This document shows, one piece after another, positions 42,291-51,851 of a stretch of 64,000 nucleotides of DNA. The notes beneath the pieces were generated by a model that was not told the DNA's origin, did not search any database, and saw only the letters and a program-made list of their open reading frames with translations. The DNA is taken from NCBI RefSeq assembly GCF_019279795.1, contig NC_056739.1:19084910-19148909 (forward strand), written 5' to 3'. The translations under genes were made by a program, and so were the position numbers. The DNA is from Protopterus annectens. Taxonomy: Eukaryota > Chordata > Ceratodontiformes > Protopteridae. Numbering within the stretch: position 1 is the stretch's first letter; each line of letters begins with the position of its first letter.

Positions 42291-43740
42291 GGTTGTCCCC
42301 ACTTGTGGAAGATCAGACGGGCTACTTTCTGGTTCAAAGACCATTCGTGAGGTAACAATATTGCCCTGCTTAACTGGTCCGCTATCACGTTGGATGCCCC
42401 CGGGATGTGCGTTCCAATGAGAAAGCGTTGGGAAGAAATCGCCCAATTCCAAACTCGCAGGGCCTCTCGACATAAAGGGTATGGTCTGGTTCCCCCTTGT
42501 TTGTTTAGATACCAAACCACCGACATGTTGTCTGTCTGGATAGCTATCGTCTCTAGATTTAGAAAGTCGTGAAGTGCTTGCAACGCTAGAAGCACCGCTC
42601 TCATCACTAGGACACTGATATGCAGATGGGCCTGTTGATCTTGCCATGTCCCTTGGACAGTCCTGCCTAGATAATGCCCCCCCCCCCCCCATCTGGGAGG
42701 CATCCATGGTCACAGTGGCAACTGGTTGGTGCGGTACAAAGGGAGTCCCTGTGGTAAGATGACCTGGCTAAATCCACCAGCGGAGATCCTTTTTGCATGA
42801 ATCTGTGATCAGTATCTGGTGATGCAGAGGCAACTGCTGAAAGGACCACTGGGATGACAGGAGCCATTGGAGTATCCTCATATGTAGTCTTGCTAATGGT
42901 ACCAAGGTTATAATTGACGCCATTGTTCCAAGAAGCTGCAACACCACCTTTGCTCTGACTCTTTGAAGAGGAAGCATCCTGTAAAGTTGCTGTGCAAGCT
43001 TCTGTATTCTGTCTGTAGGTAGTCTGGCTATCATAGAAACTGTGTCTATGTTTGCTCCTATAAAGGTTATAGATTGAGTGGGCAAAGTTGAGGATTTTTC
43101 TCAGTTTATAAATATTCCCAACTGGGAACAGAGCTTGATTGTGGAATCTCTGGATTGACCTAGACAATGCCTGGTGGTGGTGGTCAGGAGCCAATCATCC
43201 AGATATGGAAAGACTTGGATTTCTGATGCCTCAAATGAGCTGTCACTACTGCCATGCATTTGAACACCCGGGGGTCTGTGGTGAGACCAAAGGGCAGTGC
43301 CCGAAACTGGTAATGATTGGCTCCCAGCTGGAAGTGCACATAACTCCTTGATGCTTTGTTAATCATTATGTGGTAGTAGGCATCCTGGAGATCTATTGAG
43401 CACATCCAGTTGTCTTTCCCTAACAGAGGGAGTATGGACTGTAGAGTGACCATTCGGAACTTGGACTTCTTTACATACTCATTTAACCTGCTGAGGTCTA
43501 AGATGGGTCTCCAGTCTCCTGTTCTTTTTGGAATTAAAAAGAACCTGAAGTATGTTCCGAATCCTGTCTGGTCTACTGGGACCTTTTGGATGACTCTTTT
43601 TAATAGCAGCTTTTCTATCTCTACAGCCGCTTGATCCCTGTGATTGGGTGGTACATCTGGGATCCTTTTGGGAGGGCGTGGTGGAAGGGAAAAGGGTATA
43701 GAGTAACCTCTGGTGATAATTTCTTGTACCTACTTGTCTC
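42255..43740 (-). pseudogene. E5 reverse transcriptase-RNase H, broken
   Basis: RNase H in 42284-42703: 'ISVLVMRAVLLALQAL' (Glu of LEMR changed to Val), 'QTDNMSVVWYLNKQGG', 'IPGASNVIADQLSRAIL'. A C-run at 42679-42692 disturbs the TDAS-GWGG block. RT pieces: 42768-43085 and 43184-43453 ('VTLQSILPLLGKDNW', 'IDLQDAYYHIM', 'LPFGLTTDPRVF'). YLDD is encoded near 43195-43206 but in a frame shifted from the preceding block. The N-terminal region near 43500-43740 includes 'VPKRTGDWRP'-like text in broken frame. Confidence 0.72.
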
Positions 43741-45147
43741 GAGTGAGATTTAGCCAGGCTTCTGGGTACAAGGACAGGCGACCCCGGACCGGCTCCGGAG
43801 ACGCACAGTCGGGTTCCACATCAGGAACACTGATAGGGATGGTCACGAAAGGAATTGCGACCTCCCTGATTTTGTGGGCCTCCCCTGCCTCTAGGGCGAT
43901 GTCTACCATTAGTTCCTCCTCCCCTGCCTCTGAAGGAGGAATCACCCTGTGTATCCTGGAAAAGTCTCTGTCATTTCTTGAACCACATTTTACCGCTCTT
44001 CTGACCTTTAGGGTAAGGTCTAGAAGGAACGGTAAAACGGACTCCCACGGCAGAGTCTTTCTTTCCTGTTCACACCTGGTGAGGGTATCTTTCACCTTGG
44101 GTCCAAAAAGAGAGGATCCGTCCACGGGGGCATTAGTGAATGTAGACTTGAAAGGCTCAGCAAAGATGCATAGACGCATCCAAAAATGTCTCCTTAAGGA
44201 GACTCCTGCACCCGCCGCCCTACTCGCACCATTAGCTGCATACGAGATCAGCCGCATGGCGGAGTTAATGGATGTGAGAGTAGCCAACTGAGAAGACACT
44301 GTAGATGGGGCTGCTTCAGTAGAGGTAGCCTGAACAGTATCTCCTAACTCCTTTACGAGATCTCTCTGAAGTCTCATAAACTGTGATAGTTCAGCGATCG
44401 GAGTGTAAAAGCTACTGAAGCGAAGATACACTACCCATACCTATCCATCGCTCGGGATTCCTTATTGGGTGGATGGATAGAAGTCGTCTCTGCTAGCTCC
44501 TTCTTAGTGGCCGCCGCCACCACCATGGCATCAACAGGTAAACCCTTGGATAAAAATTCTTTGTCTTTAGGGCTGGAAAGAAATTTATTCGGCCTCCTGG
44601 GGACCGGTTCCATGGTATCAGGAGTCTGCCATGCTTTCTGACTCACAAGATCCAGTAATTCATCAAATGGTGGAGACACCCATGAAGCTGAGGGTTGAGA
44701 CCCAAAAGCCTTCAGGTACACTGACTCATCATCACACGGGGTAACGCTGGGCCAGCCACCTCTCTGCCGGATGATCTCCAAAATGTCAGCAAAGGAGACT
44801 TCAGAGGATGACTTAGGGGACCCCTCCGACTCATCAAGGTCAGTGTCAGATGTGAGAGACTCATCAGGGGAGTCTACATGCTTCCTCTTACATGATCTCT
44901 TCTGAGGGGGCTTCTCAGCGAGGTCCTCTGGGGAGGTCTTGGAAGATTGGGGGCCACCCAAATGGGGGTCCAGAGGCTGTGGATCTCTGCCATCCCGAGG
45001 GGGAGAGAGGATGCTGAAACTGTAGTCGGCGATTGAGGGGGTATAGCACTGGTACTTCTACGTGGGGCGGATGAACTATCCAACATGCTCCTCATCCTCA
45101 TGAAGACCGATTACTCCGGCTCCAAACGCCCCAGCTCCAAAGAGAGT
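43730..45147 (-). pseudogene. E5 Gag-like protein, C-terminal two thirds
   Basis: Frame 43730-44431 (helical capsid-like part, 'GAGVSLRRHFWMRL', 'PVDGSSLFGPKVKDTL', then shifted RT N-terminal text) and 44431-44961 ('EVSFADILEIIRQRGG', 'DESVYLKAFGSQPSASWV', 'PVDAMVVAAATKKEL'). The Ser/Pro-rich part begins at 44874-45101. The N-terminal third with the Cys/His cluster is missing because E5 is truncated near 45147. A shift near 44400-44440 separates the two long frames. Confidence 0.72.
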
Positions 45148-45639
45148 TTGTCAACAAATATAATGTATAGTAAATGATGAGATAATTTTTGGTATGTGCT
45201 TTAATGTAATTACATTTTTTAGTTATCATTGTTTGTACATGAGTATATGAATTTAGTTAGTATGCATTACATACTTTACTTAATGTATGCTTTTAAGAAT
45301 AAGTTTTTAAGCTTAGTATTAGTGCTGAGCTATTTTTTGTTTATATATACACGCTTTATGCATACATTTTTTAAATGTCTTTATATCTTTAAGGGGATGG
45401 TACTAGAATCTTGTTAAGCCACTTGTTGGTTAATTGATTAATTGTTTTGTCAACTCAAAGTATATATATTACTATTGAGGAGTAAATGGTTGTCTGAAGA
45501 AGTTTGCCGATAGCGCAAACGAAAAGCACTTTACACGATTAAATTACTTGTTTTACCGGTGTGCTACTCGTTTTGCTTTTCCCAGATTTTAAGTGAATTT
45601 CAGTTTGTTCTCGTTTTATTTCCGTTTTTAGAACTTTAG
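45148..45639 (+). mobile_element. Penelope-like element tail fragment
   Basis: An AT-rich stretch between truncated E5 gag and the E4 right ITR that belongs to neither. Its right part has the arrangement CTGAAGA - short stem-loop - GAAA, then 'TGTGCTACTCGTTTTGC'. This kind of tail is typical, from memory, of Penelope-like retroelements and carries a hammerhead-ribozyme-like fold. No RT or GIY-YIG coding is present. The plus orientation is inferred from the ribozyme-like motif. Confidence 0.45.
45485..45560 (+). ncRNA. Hammerhead-ribozyme-like motif (candidate)
   Basis: Core CTGAAGA at 45494-45500 fits CUGANGA. One extra A follows, then helix II GTTTGC/GCAAAC (45502-45507 with 45515-45520) and GAAA at 45521-45524. 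A possible helix III is AAG/CTT around CA (45524-45531). Helix I could pair TGT (45491-45493) with ACA and, after an internal loop, AGTAA (45481-45485) with TTACT near 45544. The extra A and short helices III and I make activity uncertain. Confidence 0.4.
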
Positions 45640-45719
45640 AATATGGTTGAGTCGGAGCCAGGGGTCACCTCCGAACCCAATCAACAAAAAGGAAGGTGAG
45701 ATAGGGACAACGTAACATC
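45640..45719 (-). repeat. E4 right ITR (partial)
   Basis: 'GAGTCGGAGCCAGGGGTCAC' then 'AATCAACAAAAAGGAAGGTG' then 'AGATAGGGACAACGTAACAT' fits the complement of E4's left end and of the second half of its ICR. The inner part of the ITR ('GCGGCAAACGAGATCT' block) is missing. Confidence 0.65.
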
Positions 45720-45773
45720 ATAATATAAGATAGGTCCATAGCCTGTATAAGAATGTGAACCAAATCTAATAAA

Positions 45774-46880
45774 CTACTCCTGCCAGTGAAACTGGTGGTG
45801 GTGAAGGTAAATGTTTAGTTTACCGTTTCTTTTTGACAGGAAATTTGGTGCAAACCAGGACACATGTTCTTTGCAAATCTTGGTGATGCAAATGGAAAAA
45901 TTCATGGGTTGCCATCTTATCGAGCACTGGACAGTCAGTGTCCACTGTAGCAGTTTCCTATAAAATCTTGCTAGTACAAGTGTTATAGAGGCAGCCATAG
46001 ACCCAAGGAGATTTAAAACCAACTTGGCTGAGGTTGATTGAAGAGACAACGGGGTGGGAGGGTGGCCTAATGGTTAAGGTGTTTGCCTTACAAACACAAG
46101 GTGCAGGGTTTGAGTCTCACAAGGGATAATTGGCTAGGCTTAAAATGGCTCGCAAGGGCAGTTAGCTTAGTACTAATCTATGAACCTATGAATAGATGTG
46201 CAGCCTGATGTACAGTGGACACTCTGGACTGAGGTAGTCTTGCTATCTGAGAAACTGTATCCGGGTGAGCACCTATGAACTCCAGATCTTGAGAGGGAGA
46301 AAGGTGTGATTTGTTGTAACTGACTGTGATGCCCAGATCGAGACATAAATGGAGCAAGTAGTCCCTGGTGCAAATCAAAAGATGTTTTTTAGGACTGGAG
46401 AGGAGCCAGTCATCAAGGTAAGGAAATACCTGTAATTCTAACAATCTCAAGTGAACTGCAACCCCGGTTATGCATTTGCTAAACACCCTGAGGACTGCTG
46501 TCAGACCAAAGGGCAGGGCTCTGAACTGGAAGTGACTGGTCCCCAGCCAGAAACGAAGATACCTCTGGAACATCTGTTAATTCTGATGCATCACGGAGAT
46601 CTATCGAGCACATTTAATCATCCTTCCTCTGTGACAAATTAAGGACTAAAAAGTGACTTTTCAGAACTTTGAGTGCTTTACACACAAATTTAGACGGCTT
46701 AGGTCTAATATTGGCCTGAGGTCCCCATTTTTCTTTGGCAGCTAAAATAATCTCAAATAAGTTCTAAACCCTTGCTAGTCTGGTGAGACTTTTTAGAGAA
46801 CTCTTTTTGCTAGCAGCTTCTGGACTTTTAAGGCTCCATCTTTCCCTTTGGCAAGGTGGCACATTCACAACTTTCCTTGA
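45774..46880 (-). pseudogene. D3 reverse transcriptase, broken
   Basis: Frame 45774-46049 has 'KLVLNLLGSMAASITLVLARF' (the connection region) and 'ICITKICKEHVSWF'. Frame 46178-46573 has 'RYLRFWLGTSHFQFRALPFG', 'RVFSKCITGVAVHLR' and 'VFPYLDDWLLSSPKKH' with intact YLDD, then 'SPSQDLEFIGAHPDTV'. A SINE at 46051-46192 splits the two. The N-terminal blocks lie at 46600-46800 in broken frames. RNase H is essentially missing, probably deleted at the E4 junction. Confidence 0.7.
46051..46192 (+). mobile_element. tRNA-derived SINE with CR1/L2-like tail
   Basis: The head has RNA polymerase III promoter boxes: box A TGGCCTAATGG (46063-46073) and box B GGTTTGAGTCT (46107-46117), 33 bases apart, as in a tRNA. 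The 3' part ('TTGGCTAGGCTTAAAATGGC' and 'CTATGAACCTATGAA') is the complement of the 3' tail of the CR1/L2-like LINEs at 30506, 54798 and 61318. This lets it borrow their RT. It is about 142 bases long, inserted in D3 RT. Confidence 0.8.
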
Positions 46881-46892
46881 TCTTATTGGGGG

Positions 46893-47001
46893 GAAAAAGC
46901 AAATAAACCAGAAGTCCAACACTCAGTAGCCTATTCAATAAAACGCACAACAAAGATTTTGAGTAAAACTCTTCAACAGTGCATCTAGTTTGTGTTTTCT
47001 A
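46893..47001 (-). mobile_element. Short insert with 12-base target duplication, Penelope-like tail
   Basis: About 109 bases flanked by direct repeats ATCTTATTGGGG (46880-46892 and 47002-47013). Read on the minus strand it gives 'CTGTTGAAGAGTTTTACTC' and later 'GGACTTCTGGTTTATTTGC'. This resembles a decayed Penelope-like tail, with the same order of motifs as at 45494-45570. The duplication is direct evidence of insertion; the family is tentative. Confidence 0.5.
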
Positions 47002-47642
47002 ATCTTATTGGGGAGGGTAGGGAAAGGGAATGTAAAAGGCTCTGGTAATTACAGTCTGCACCCAGACATCTTTGGTGATGTGAGTCCAGGCTGCCGGATG
47101 CACAGATAAGTGCAGTCCAGACTGCAGCAGTCAGGCAATCCTTCAGGAGCACTGATAAGGATTCTCAGTAAATGGACCTCTTAAGCCTTCATTCTGCAAA
47201 CTTCCTCTCCCATGTTGGCAATGTATACCACTGAAATTCTCCCCTCTGCTGCTGAGGGACTGATCTCACTAGGAGTCCCGGGAAAACACTTGTGACTTTA
47301 AGAATCACGTCTTCCTGCCACTTTTCTGGTTTGTAGAAAAGGTCCTCTGAGGGGTAGCAAACAGTATTCTTATAGCAGACAGGGTTTTCCTATCCTATTC
47401 ACTTTAAGAAAGAGTCTCTTTAGCTTTGGGCCCAGAGATGATCCATCAAAAGAAGCACTGATGAAATACATCTTGAAAATGCCTGAATCTGAAGCTCTAG
47501 AAACACCCTCTCTGTAGATTTGGAAAGTAAATGTATAGATGCATTCAATAAGGACTGAAGGAAGGCATCATTTTCTTGTCCTCCGCAGTCATGGACCCTG
47601 AAAGGGATTTGGAAAGCTCCTTGGTCAAGACCCTCTGAAATT
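47002..47642 (-). pseudogene. D3 RT N-terminus and Gag C-terminal piece, broken
   Basis: Nucleotide blocks match the RT N-terminal/Gag C-terminal overlap of the other copies: 'GTCCAGGCTGCCGGATGCAC' (W...PEAW region near 47085-47105), 'GGAACTAAATCTCC'-like text, and 'GATGATCCATCAAAAGAAGC' (capsid 'FDGSS' region near 47436-47456). No frame over 60 codons remains. It ends at D4's left ITR. Confidence 0.55.
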
Positions 47643-47840
47643 AAAGTTATGTACTCACTATAACTATGTATCTGTGTTGTCCATTTTCATTCTTCCTCAA
47701 CAATTGGCCATCAGATCTGACCTCGGATCCGACTCGGTTGCATACACTAGACTTTCAGATCCAACTCACAAGCTACTCTCTCTACCCATAATGCCCCAGT
47801 CAAGTAGAAATAACTCAGATCGAGTTTGCTGCTTTATAAG
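47643..47840 (+). repeat. D4 left ITR
   Basis: It starts AAGTTATGTACTCACTATAA and includes 'CTCGGATCCGACTCGG' and 'CAGATCGAGTTTGCTGC'. The partner right ITR is beyond the window. Confidence 0.78.
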
Positions 47841-47959
47841 CCCTCAACATAGCCACATAAAAATAGAAATATTAGAGCTAGGGCTCAAACCTGGAACAAA
47901 AGGTTCCAAAATATCCACAAGGTCACTCAAGAAGATAAAAGGCAGGGGGAAGAAAAGTG

Positions 47960-48020
47960 GGGATTTGAGGAAGAATGAAAATGGACAACACAGGTGCACA
48001 GTTATGGTGAGTACAATTTC
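47960..48020 (+). repeat. D4 ICR, partly deleted
   Basis: 'GAATGAAAATGGACAACACA' and 'GTTATGGTGAGTACAATTTC' remain. The second half of the ICR, including the core spacer, is deleted, joining directly to 'CCCAGCTAAGTGAATC'. Confidence 0.75.
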
Positions 48021-48398
48021 CCAGCTAAGTGAATCTTGAGTGGCCTTCAAGGAAGGATATTCCAGAGTACTGCAGAACCAAAAGCAGCTCTGCTTTTGGA
48101 GGTCAAATCTAGTTTCTAATGAGCAATAAAGGTGTGAGCATTAGACCAGGTAGCAACTGCACAAATGTCATAAATGGAAGTTTTAGACTAAAACGCAGAA
48201 GAGGTAGCCATGGACCTAGTAGAATGTGCTTTAGGAGGCTTTAACAATGACAGACCTCCATGAATACAAACAAAAGAAATGCAATCAATTATCCATTTGG
48301 CCAGAGTAACTTTATAAACTGGTGATCCTAATCAGTTTGGGGAGAAACAAAAAGCTGTCCCAACTTCCTGAAATCTTTTGTTCTGTGGAGATAAAATA
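48021..48398 (-). pseudogene. D4 tyrosine recombinase, C-terminal part (piece 1)
   Basis: Nucleotide blocks correspond to the C-terminal YR of other copies: the Tyr region at 48105-48125 (CTAGTTTCTAATGAG, where TGTAA is expected, suggesting loss of the Tyr codon), the HxxR region near 48205-48230, and the 'KLDKLFVS' and 'RTKDF' blocks up to 48398. E6 inserted here. The gene continues at 54510. Confidence 0.6.
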
Positions 48399-48595
48399 AG
48401 AAGTTATGTACCTACCATAACATTCCATGTTAGTTGTCTTCTTCTCGCCTTCTTTCTTGCTGGATGGGTTCGGAGCCGATCCTCGGCTCCGACTCAGCCA
48501 ATACTAAAGCTCGAGAGCTAATTCCACCGGCTCGAGGCTCCCCTATATCCCACAATGCTAGGCGGTAACTACTCAGATCTCATTTGATAGCTAGA
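48399..48595 (+). repeat. E6 left ITR
   Basis: It starts AGAAGTTATGTACCTACC and contains 'GGAGCCGATCCTCGGCTCCG', a near-palindrome. It ends near 'CAGATCTCATTTGATAGC'. Confidence 0.87.
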
Positions 48596-48779
48596 CCAAG
48601 CAATACTAGTCTCCATAGCATGGAGAAGGGTAACCCACCTCTATATAAACCAGAGTGTAAGGTATCCCAAACCTATCAAAGGGGAAACAGAGGTGGTAGA
48701 ACGTGTGGGAATGAAACTCTTCCCGAGGAAGGTCACAAAATGAATTCCTATCGGTCTGTCCAGGCTAGGGGGAAGGAGG

Positions 48780-48895
48780 GTGGGACGCAAGAAAGAAGGC
48801 GAGAAGAAGACAACTAACATGGAATGTTATGGTAGGTACATAACTTCTTAATGTTAAGTTGTCTATCTCGCCTTCATTCTTGCTGGATGGGACCG
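48780..48895 (+). repeat. E6 ICR with circle-junction core
   Basis: It contains 'AAGGCGAGAAGAAGACAAC', the core CATAAC-TTCTTAAT-GTTAAG, then 'GTTGTCTATCTCGCCTTC', complementing both ends. Confidence 0.88.
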
Positions 48896-48922
48896 CGTCC
48901 CTAGCACCTTATCCCGGGTGGC

Positions 48923-50497
48923 CTATCGGAACAGACTCTTGAGAACAGTGGAACCAAAGTTGGCACGGTTTCTGGAGACCATGTCCAATTTGTAATGTGA
49001 AATGAAGGTATGAGGAGAAGCCCAAGTGGCTGCTGCACAAATGGAATCTATTGGCAGCCTGTCCTGAAAAGCTACTGCTAATGCCCTAGTTGAATGAGCT
49101 CTAGGTCTTGAAGGCAGTTTTTGATGTCTGATTTCATAGATGAAGGTAATTATAGAGGTAAGCCATCTCGAAAGGGACACTTTAGTAACTGGAAGGCCCA
49201 ATTTCCCTGCCGCATAAGACAGGAAAAGCTGATCAGATTTCCTGAACTGTTTAGTCCTGTCTAAATAATATCTAAGTTGGCGGTGAACATCCAGAAAATG
49301 TAACTTTTGTTCGGACCTGTTGGAATAGCTAGGGAAAAAGACAGGGAGATCAATAGTTTGATTTAGGTTTGTTTGAGAGGAAACCTTAGGTAAAAAGGAT
49401 GGATTAGTACGGAGGGACACCCTATCCTTGTGAAACACTAAGTAAGGAGGTCGACTGCACAGAGCATGGAGTTCAGATACCCTTCTCGCTGAAGTTATGG
49501 CTACTAGAAAAAGTGTCTTCCATGAAATCAACTTCAGAGAACATGAAGCCACTGGTTCGAAAGAGGGAAGGATTAAGGATGTCAGAACCAAGTTCAAGTC
49601 CCACTGAGGCGGAGGATCTTTGATTGGAGGTTTGAGAAGAAAAACGCCCCTTAAAAAAGCTTTGCAGAGCTTGTGAGCCATGATGCTGGACTCCGAGACA
49701 CCTACATGATAATTAGATATAGCAGCCAACTGAACTCTGATGGTAGATGAAGAAGATCCTAAGTGAAAGAGTTCTGCTAGGAAGTCTAGAATAGACTGTA
49801 TAGGTGCAGTGAAGGGATCTATATTTTTTGATGTTGCCCAAAAGGAGAAGCGTTTCCATTTGCTATTATAAATCTTCCGGGTAGAAGATTTATGAGAGGC
49901 TATCAAGATATCTCGGACCGAGCGAGATATTGAGGGAAGCCTGGCTAAGATCGGAATCGTTGAAACCAAGCTGTGAGGTTGAGAGAATGAAGAGATTGGT
50001 GCAGCTAGCCCGATTGGTGGGTCAACAGATCTGGCACTGGGTCCAGATGCCAAGGCTGCTCCAAAAGGTAACGATGAAGGAACGGAAGCCATATCTGTCA
50101 AGGCCAGTAAGGGGCAATGAGGATCATTGTCACTCTCAAGGCGATGGCTTTCTGGATTAGTTGAGTTATCAGTGGAAAAGGGGGAAAAGCATACAGAAGT
50201 CCCTGGGGCCACTCGTGGACTAGAGCGTCTCTGGTGGGATGGCCTGGTAACGGGAAAACAGTGAAGAAGTTGTGACACTTGCTGTTTTGCGGAGTAGCAA
50301 AGAGATCGCAGCAAGGCTGGCCCCATCGTTGGAACACTTATTCCAGTACTGATTTCTTCAGAGACCACTCGTGAGGCATGAGAATTGCCCTGCTCAACTT
50401 GTCTGCAATCACGTTGGACTTCCCGGGAATGTGCATTGCTACCAGAAAACGCTGAGAAGAGATCGCCTATTGCCAAAGTCTGAGTGCCTCTCGACAC
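48923..50497 (-). CDS. E6 tyrosine recombinase (YR), apparently intact
   Basis: This is the recombinase for circle insertion. The 524-codon frame starts in the RNase H overlap; YR-like sequence is clear from about residue 170 ('TRKIYNSKWKRFSFWATSKN', 'GSSSSTIRVQLAAISNYHVG'). It continues 'PPQWDLNLVLTSL', 'SARRVSELHAL' (catalytic Arg), 'NQTIDLPVFFPSY', 'RAHSTRALAV' (HxxR) and 'HTFISHYKLDM' with the nucleophilic Tyr, and ends 'FGSTVLKSLFR'. Compared with E1 and E2, two or three residues are missing after HSTRALA, in a variable stretch. No stop or shift interrupts it. The real start codon is uncertain. Confidence 0.84.
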   Translation of the reverse strand: MSRGTQTLAIGDLFSAFSGSNAHSREVQRDCRQVEQGNSHASRVVSEEISTGISVPTMGPALLRSLCYSAKQQVSQLLHCFPVTRPSHQRRSSPRVAPGTSVCFSPFSTDNSTNPESHRLESDNDPHCPLLALTDMASVPSSLPFGAALASGPSARSVDPPIGLAAPISSFSQPHSLVSTIPILARLPSISRSVRDILIASHKSSTRKIYNSKWKRFSFWATSKNIDPFTAPIQSILDFLAELFHLGSSSSTIRVQLAAISNYHVGVSESSIMAHKLCKAFLRGVFLLKPPIKDPPPQWDLNLVLTSLILPSFEPVASCSLKLISWKTLFLVAITSARRVSELHALCSRPPYLVFHKDRVSLRTNPSFLPKVSSQTNLNQTIDLPVFFPSYSNRSEQKLHFLDVHRQLRYYLDRTKQFRKSDQLFLSYAAGKLGLPVTKVSLSRWLTSIITFIYEIRHQKLPSRPRAHSTRALAVAFQDRLPIDSICAAATWASPHTFISHYKLDMVSRNRANFGSTVLKSLFR

Positions 50498-51764
50498 AAG
50501 GGGTATGATCTGGTTCCGCCTTGTTTGTTAATGTACCACACTACGGACATGTTGTCCGTCTGAAATGCAATAGTCCCTGTGGGAAGAGAGTCGTGAAGGG
50601 CTTGCAACGCTAAAAGCACTGCTCTCATCTCCAAGATATTTATGTGCAAGTGGCACTCGAAAGGTTGCCACGTGCCCTGGACTGTCTTGCCCTGATAATG
50701 CCCCCCCACCCGATCAGGGAGGTGTCTGTTGTCAACGTGGCGACTAGGGGGGGGGTGAGTGAAGGGTCTTCCTTGGAGATCCTGAGGTGATGTGATCCAC
50801 CAAGATAGTTGATTCTTGCATGATTGAGTTATCAATATGGTGTGGGACATCGGGAGCTGTTGGAAGGACCATTGAGTAAACAGCATCCATTGGAGGATCC
50901 TCATGTGGAAGCGAGCTAAGGGGAGAAGGGGGATAAGCTGCTGCCATGAGTCCTAATACCTTCAAAACTAGTCTGGCTTTGACTTTGTTGCATTGTAAGA
51001 GAAGGTAAACTTGTTTGCGGATGTATGACACACTCTGCTCTAAGTCTGACTGAAAGATTGAGTGTGTCTAATGTGGCGCCTATAAAGATAATAGATTGAC
51101 AAGGCGACAAGGCAGATTTTTCAAAATTTATTGAAATGCCTAGAGCTTGGCAAGTTTGGATAGTGAAGTCTCTGGATAGAAGATGTTGATGTCTGGTGGT
51201 GGCAGTAAGGAGCCAGTAGTCTAAATATGGAAACACCTGGAATCCTTGACGTCTCAAGTGAGCCGCGACCACTGCCATGCATTTGGTAAACACTCGGGGG
51301 GCTGTAGTGAGACCAAAGGGCAGGGCTCTGAACTGGTAGTGACTGGCTCCCAGCCTGAAGCGGAGAAATCTCCTGGAGCGTCTGTTCATCTTGTTATGGT
51401 AGTACGCGTCCTGAAGATCTATTGAGCACATCCAATTGTCCTGACCCAAGAAGGTTAGAATGGACTGTAGCGTGACCATCTGGAATTTTGTTTTTCTGAC
51501 ATACTTGTTTAAGTTGCTGAGATCCAGTATGGGTCTCCAGTCCCCTGTTTTTTTTTTGGTACCAAAAAGAATTTGGAGTAGATTCCGGATCCTTGTTAGT
51601 CTGCTGGGACTGATTGGATAGCTCTTTTTGATAGCAGCTTTGAAATTTCTAGTGCTGCTTGTTCCCTTAGACTGGGTGGAACGTCTGGAAGGGATCCTCT
51701 GGGTTGGGATGGAATGTGAATAAAGGGAATTTTGTAACCCTCGGATATGATCGACTGTACCCAT
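50467..51764 (-). pseudogene. E6 reverse transcriptase-RNase H, lesions including YLDD to YLDY
   Basis: RT frame 50916-51764: 'ILFGTKKKTGDWRPILDL', 'CSIDLQDAYYHNKMNRRS', 'LPFGLTTAPRVFTKCM', then 'VFPYLDYWLLTATTRH', where the second active-site Asp is Tyr (codon near 51208-51213). A frameshift near 50930 leads to the RNase H frame 50467-50904 ('INILEMRAVLLALQAL', 'QTDNMSVVWYINKQGG'), in which the TDAS-GWGG block is disturbed ('VDNRHLPDRVGG') by another shift. The RT N-terminal region (about 51765-51900) overlaps Gag in a further frame. Confidence 0.83.
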
Positions 51765-51851
51765 TTGTCTTGTGTAAGGGAAAGCCAGGCTTTTGGGTAC
51801 AGGGATAATCTTCCCCCGACTGCCTCCGAAGGTGGACAGCCGGGCAGCTCC

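Larger units (their letters stand above)
40464..45147 (-). mobile_element. DIRS-type retrotransposon E5 (right end lost)
   Basis: It has a left ITR (40464-40660), ICR (40790-40900), YR (40919-42290), RNase H/RT (42255-43740) and about two thirds of Gag (43730-45147). It stops abruptly within the Ser/Pro part of Gag, where a Penelope-like stretch starts. No right ITR matching its left end ('CATCTCGCCGAACATTATTA') is visible. It inserted in the leader of E4. It is moderately decayed. Confidence 0.78.
34013..45719 (-). mobile_element. DIRS-type retrotransposon E4 (with nested E5 and LINE fragment)
   Basis: Left ITR 34013-34200, ICR 34420-34540, YR 34560-35960, RNase H/RT 35880-37640, Gag 37640-40139, leader to 40463. 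Then come E5 and a Penelope-like fragment, and then a right ITR at about 45640-45719. The right ITR reads 'AATCAACAAAAAGGAAGG', which fits E4's own left end ('CCTTCTTATTGG') and not E5's. Excluding inserts it is about 6.1 kb. The left flank is X and the right flank is D3 RT sequence; these do not match each other, so a rearrangement is likely. Confidence 0.75.
45720..47642 (-). mobile_element. DIRS remnant D3 (RT and Gag pieces)
   Basis: An old DIRS remnant without visible ITRs. It runs from a scrap of the YR/RNase H spacer, through RT (45774-46870), to the C-terminal part of Gag (47000-47640). It carries a SINE (46051-46192) and a 110-base insert with a target duplication (46893-47001). It is bounded by E4 on the left and D4's left ITR on the right. 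Confidence 0.6.

Noticed and set aside
46051..46125. Possible tRNA gene
   Set aside because: Box A and box B are present but the acceptor stem does not pair and the sequence runs on into a LINE tail. It is the head of a SINE.
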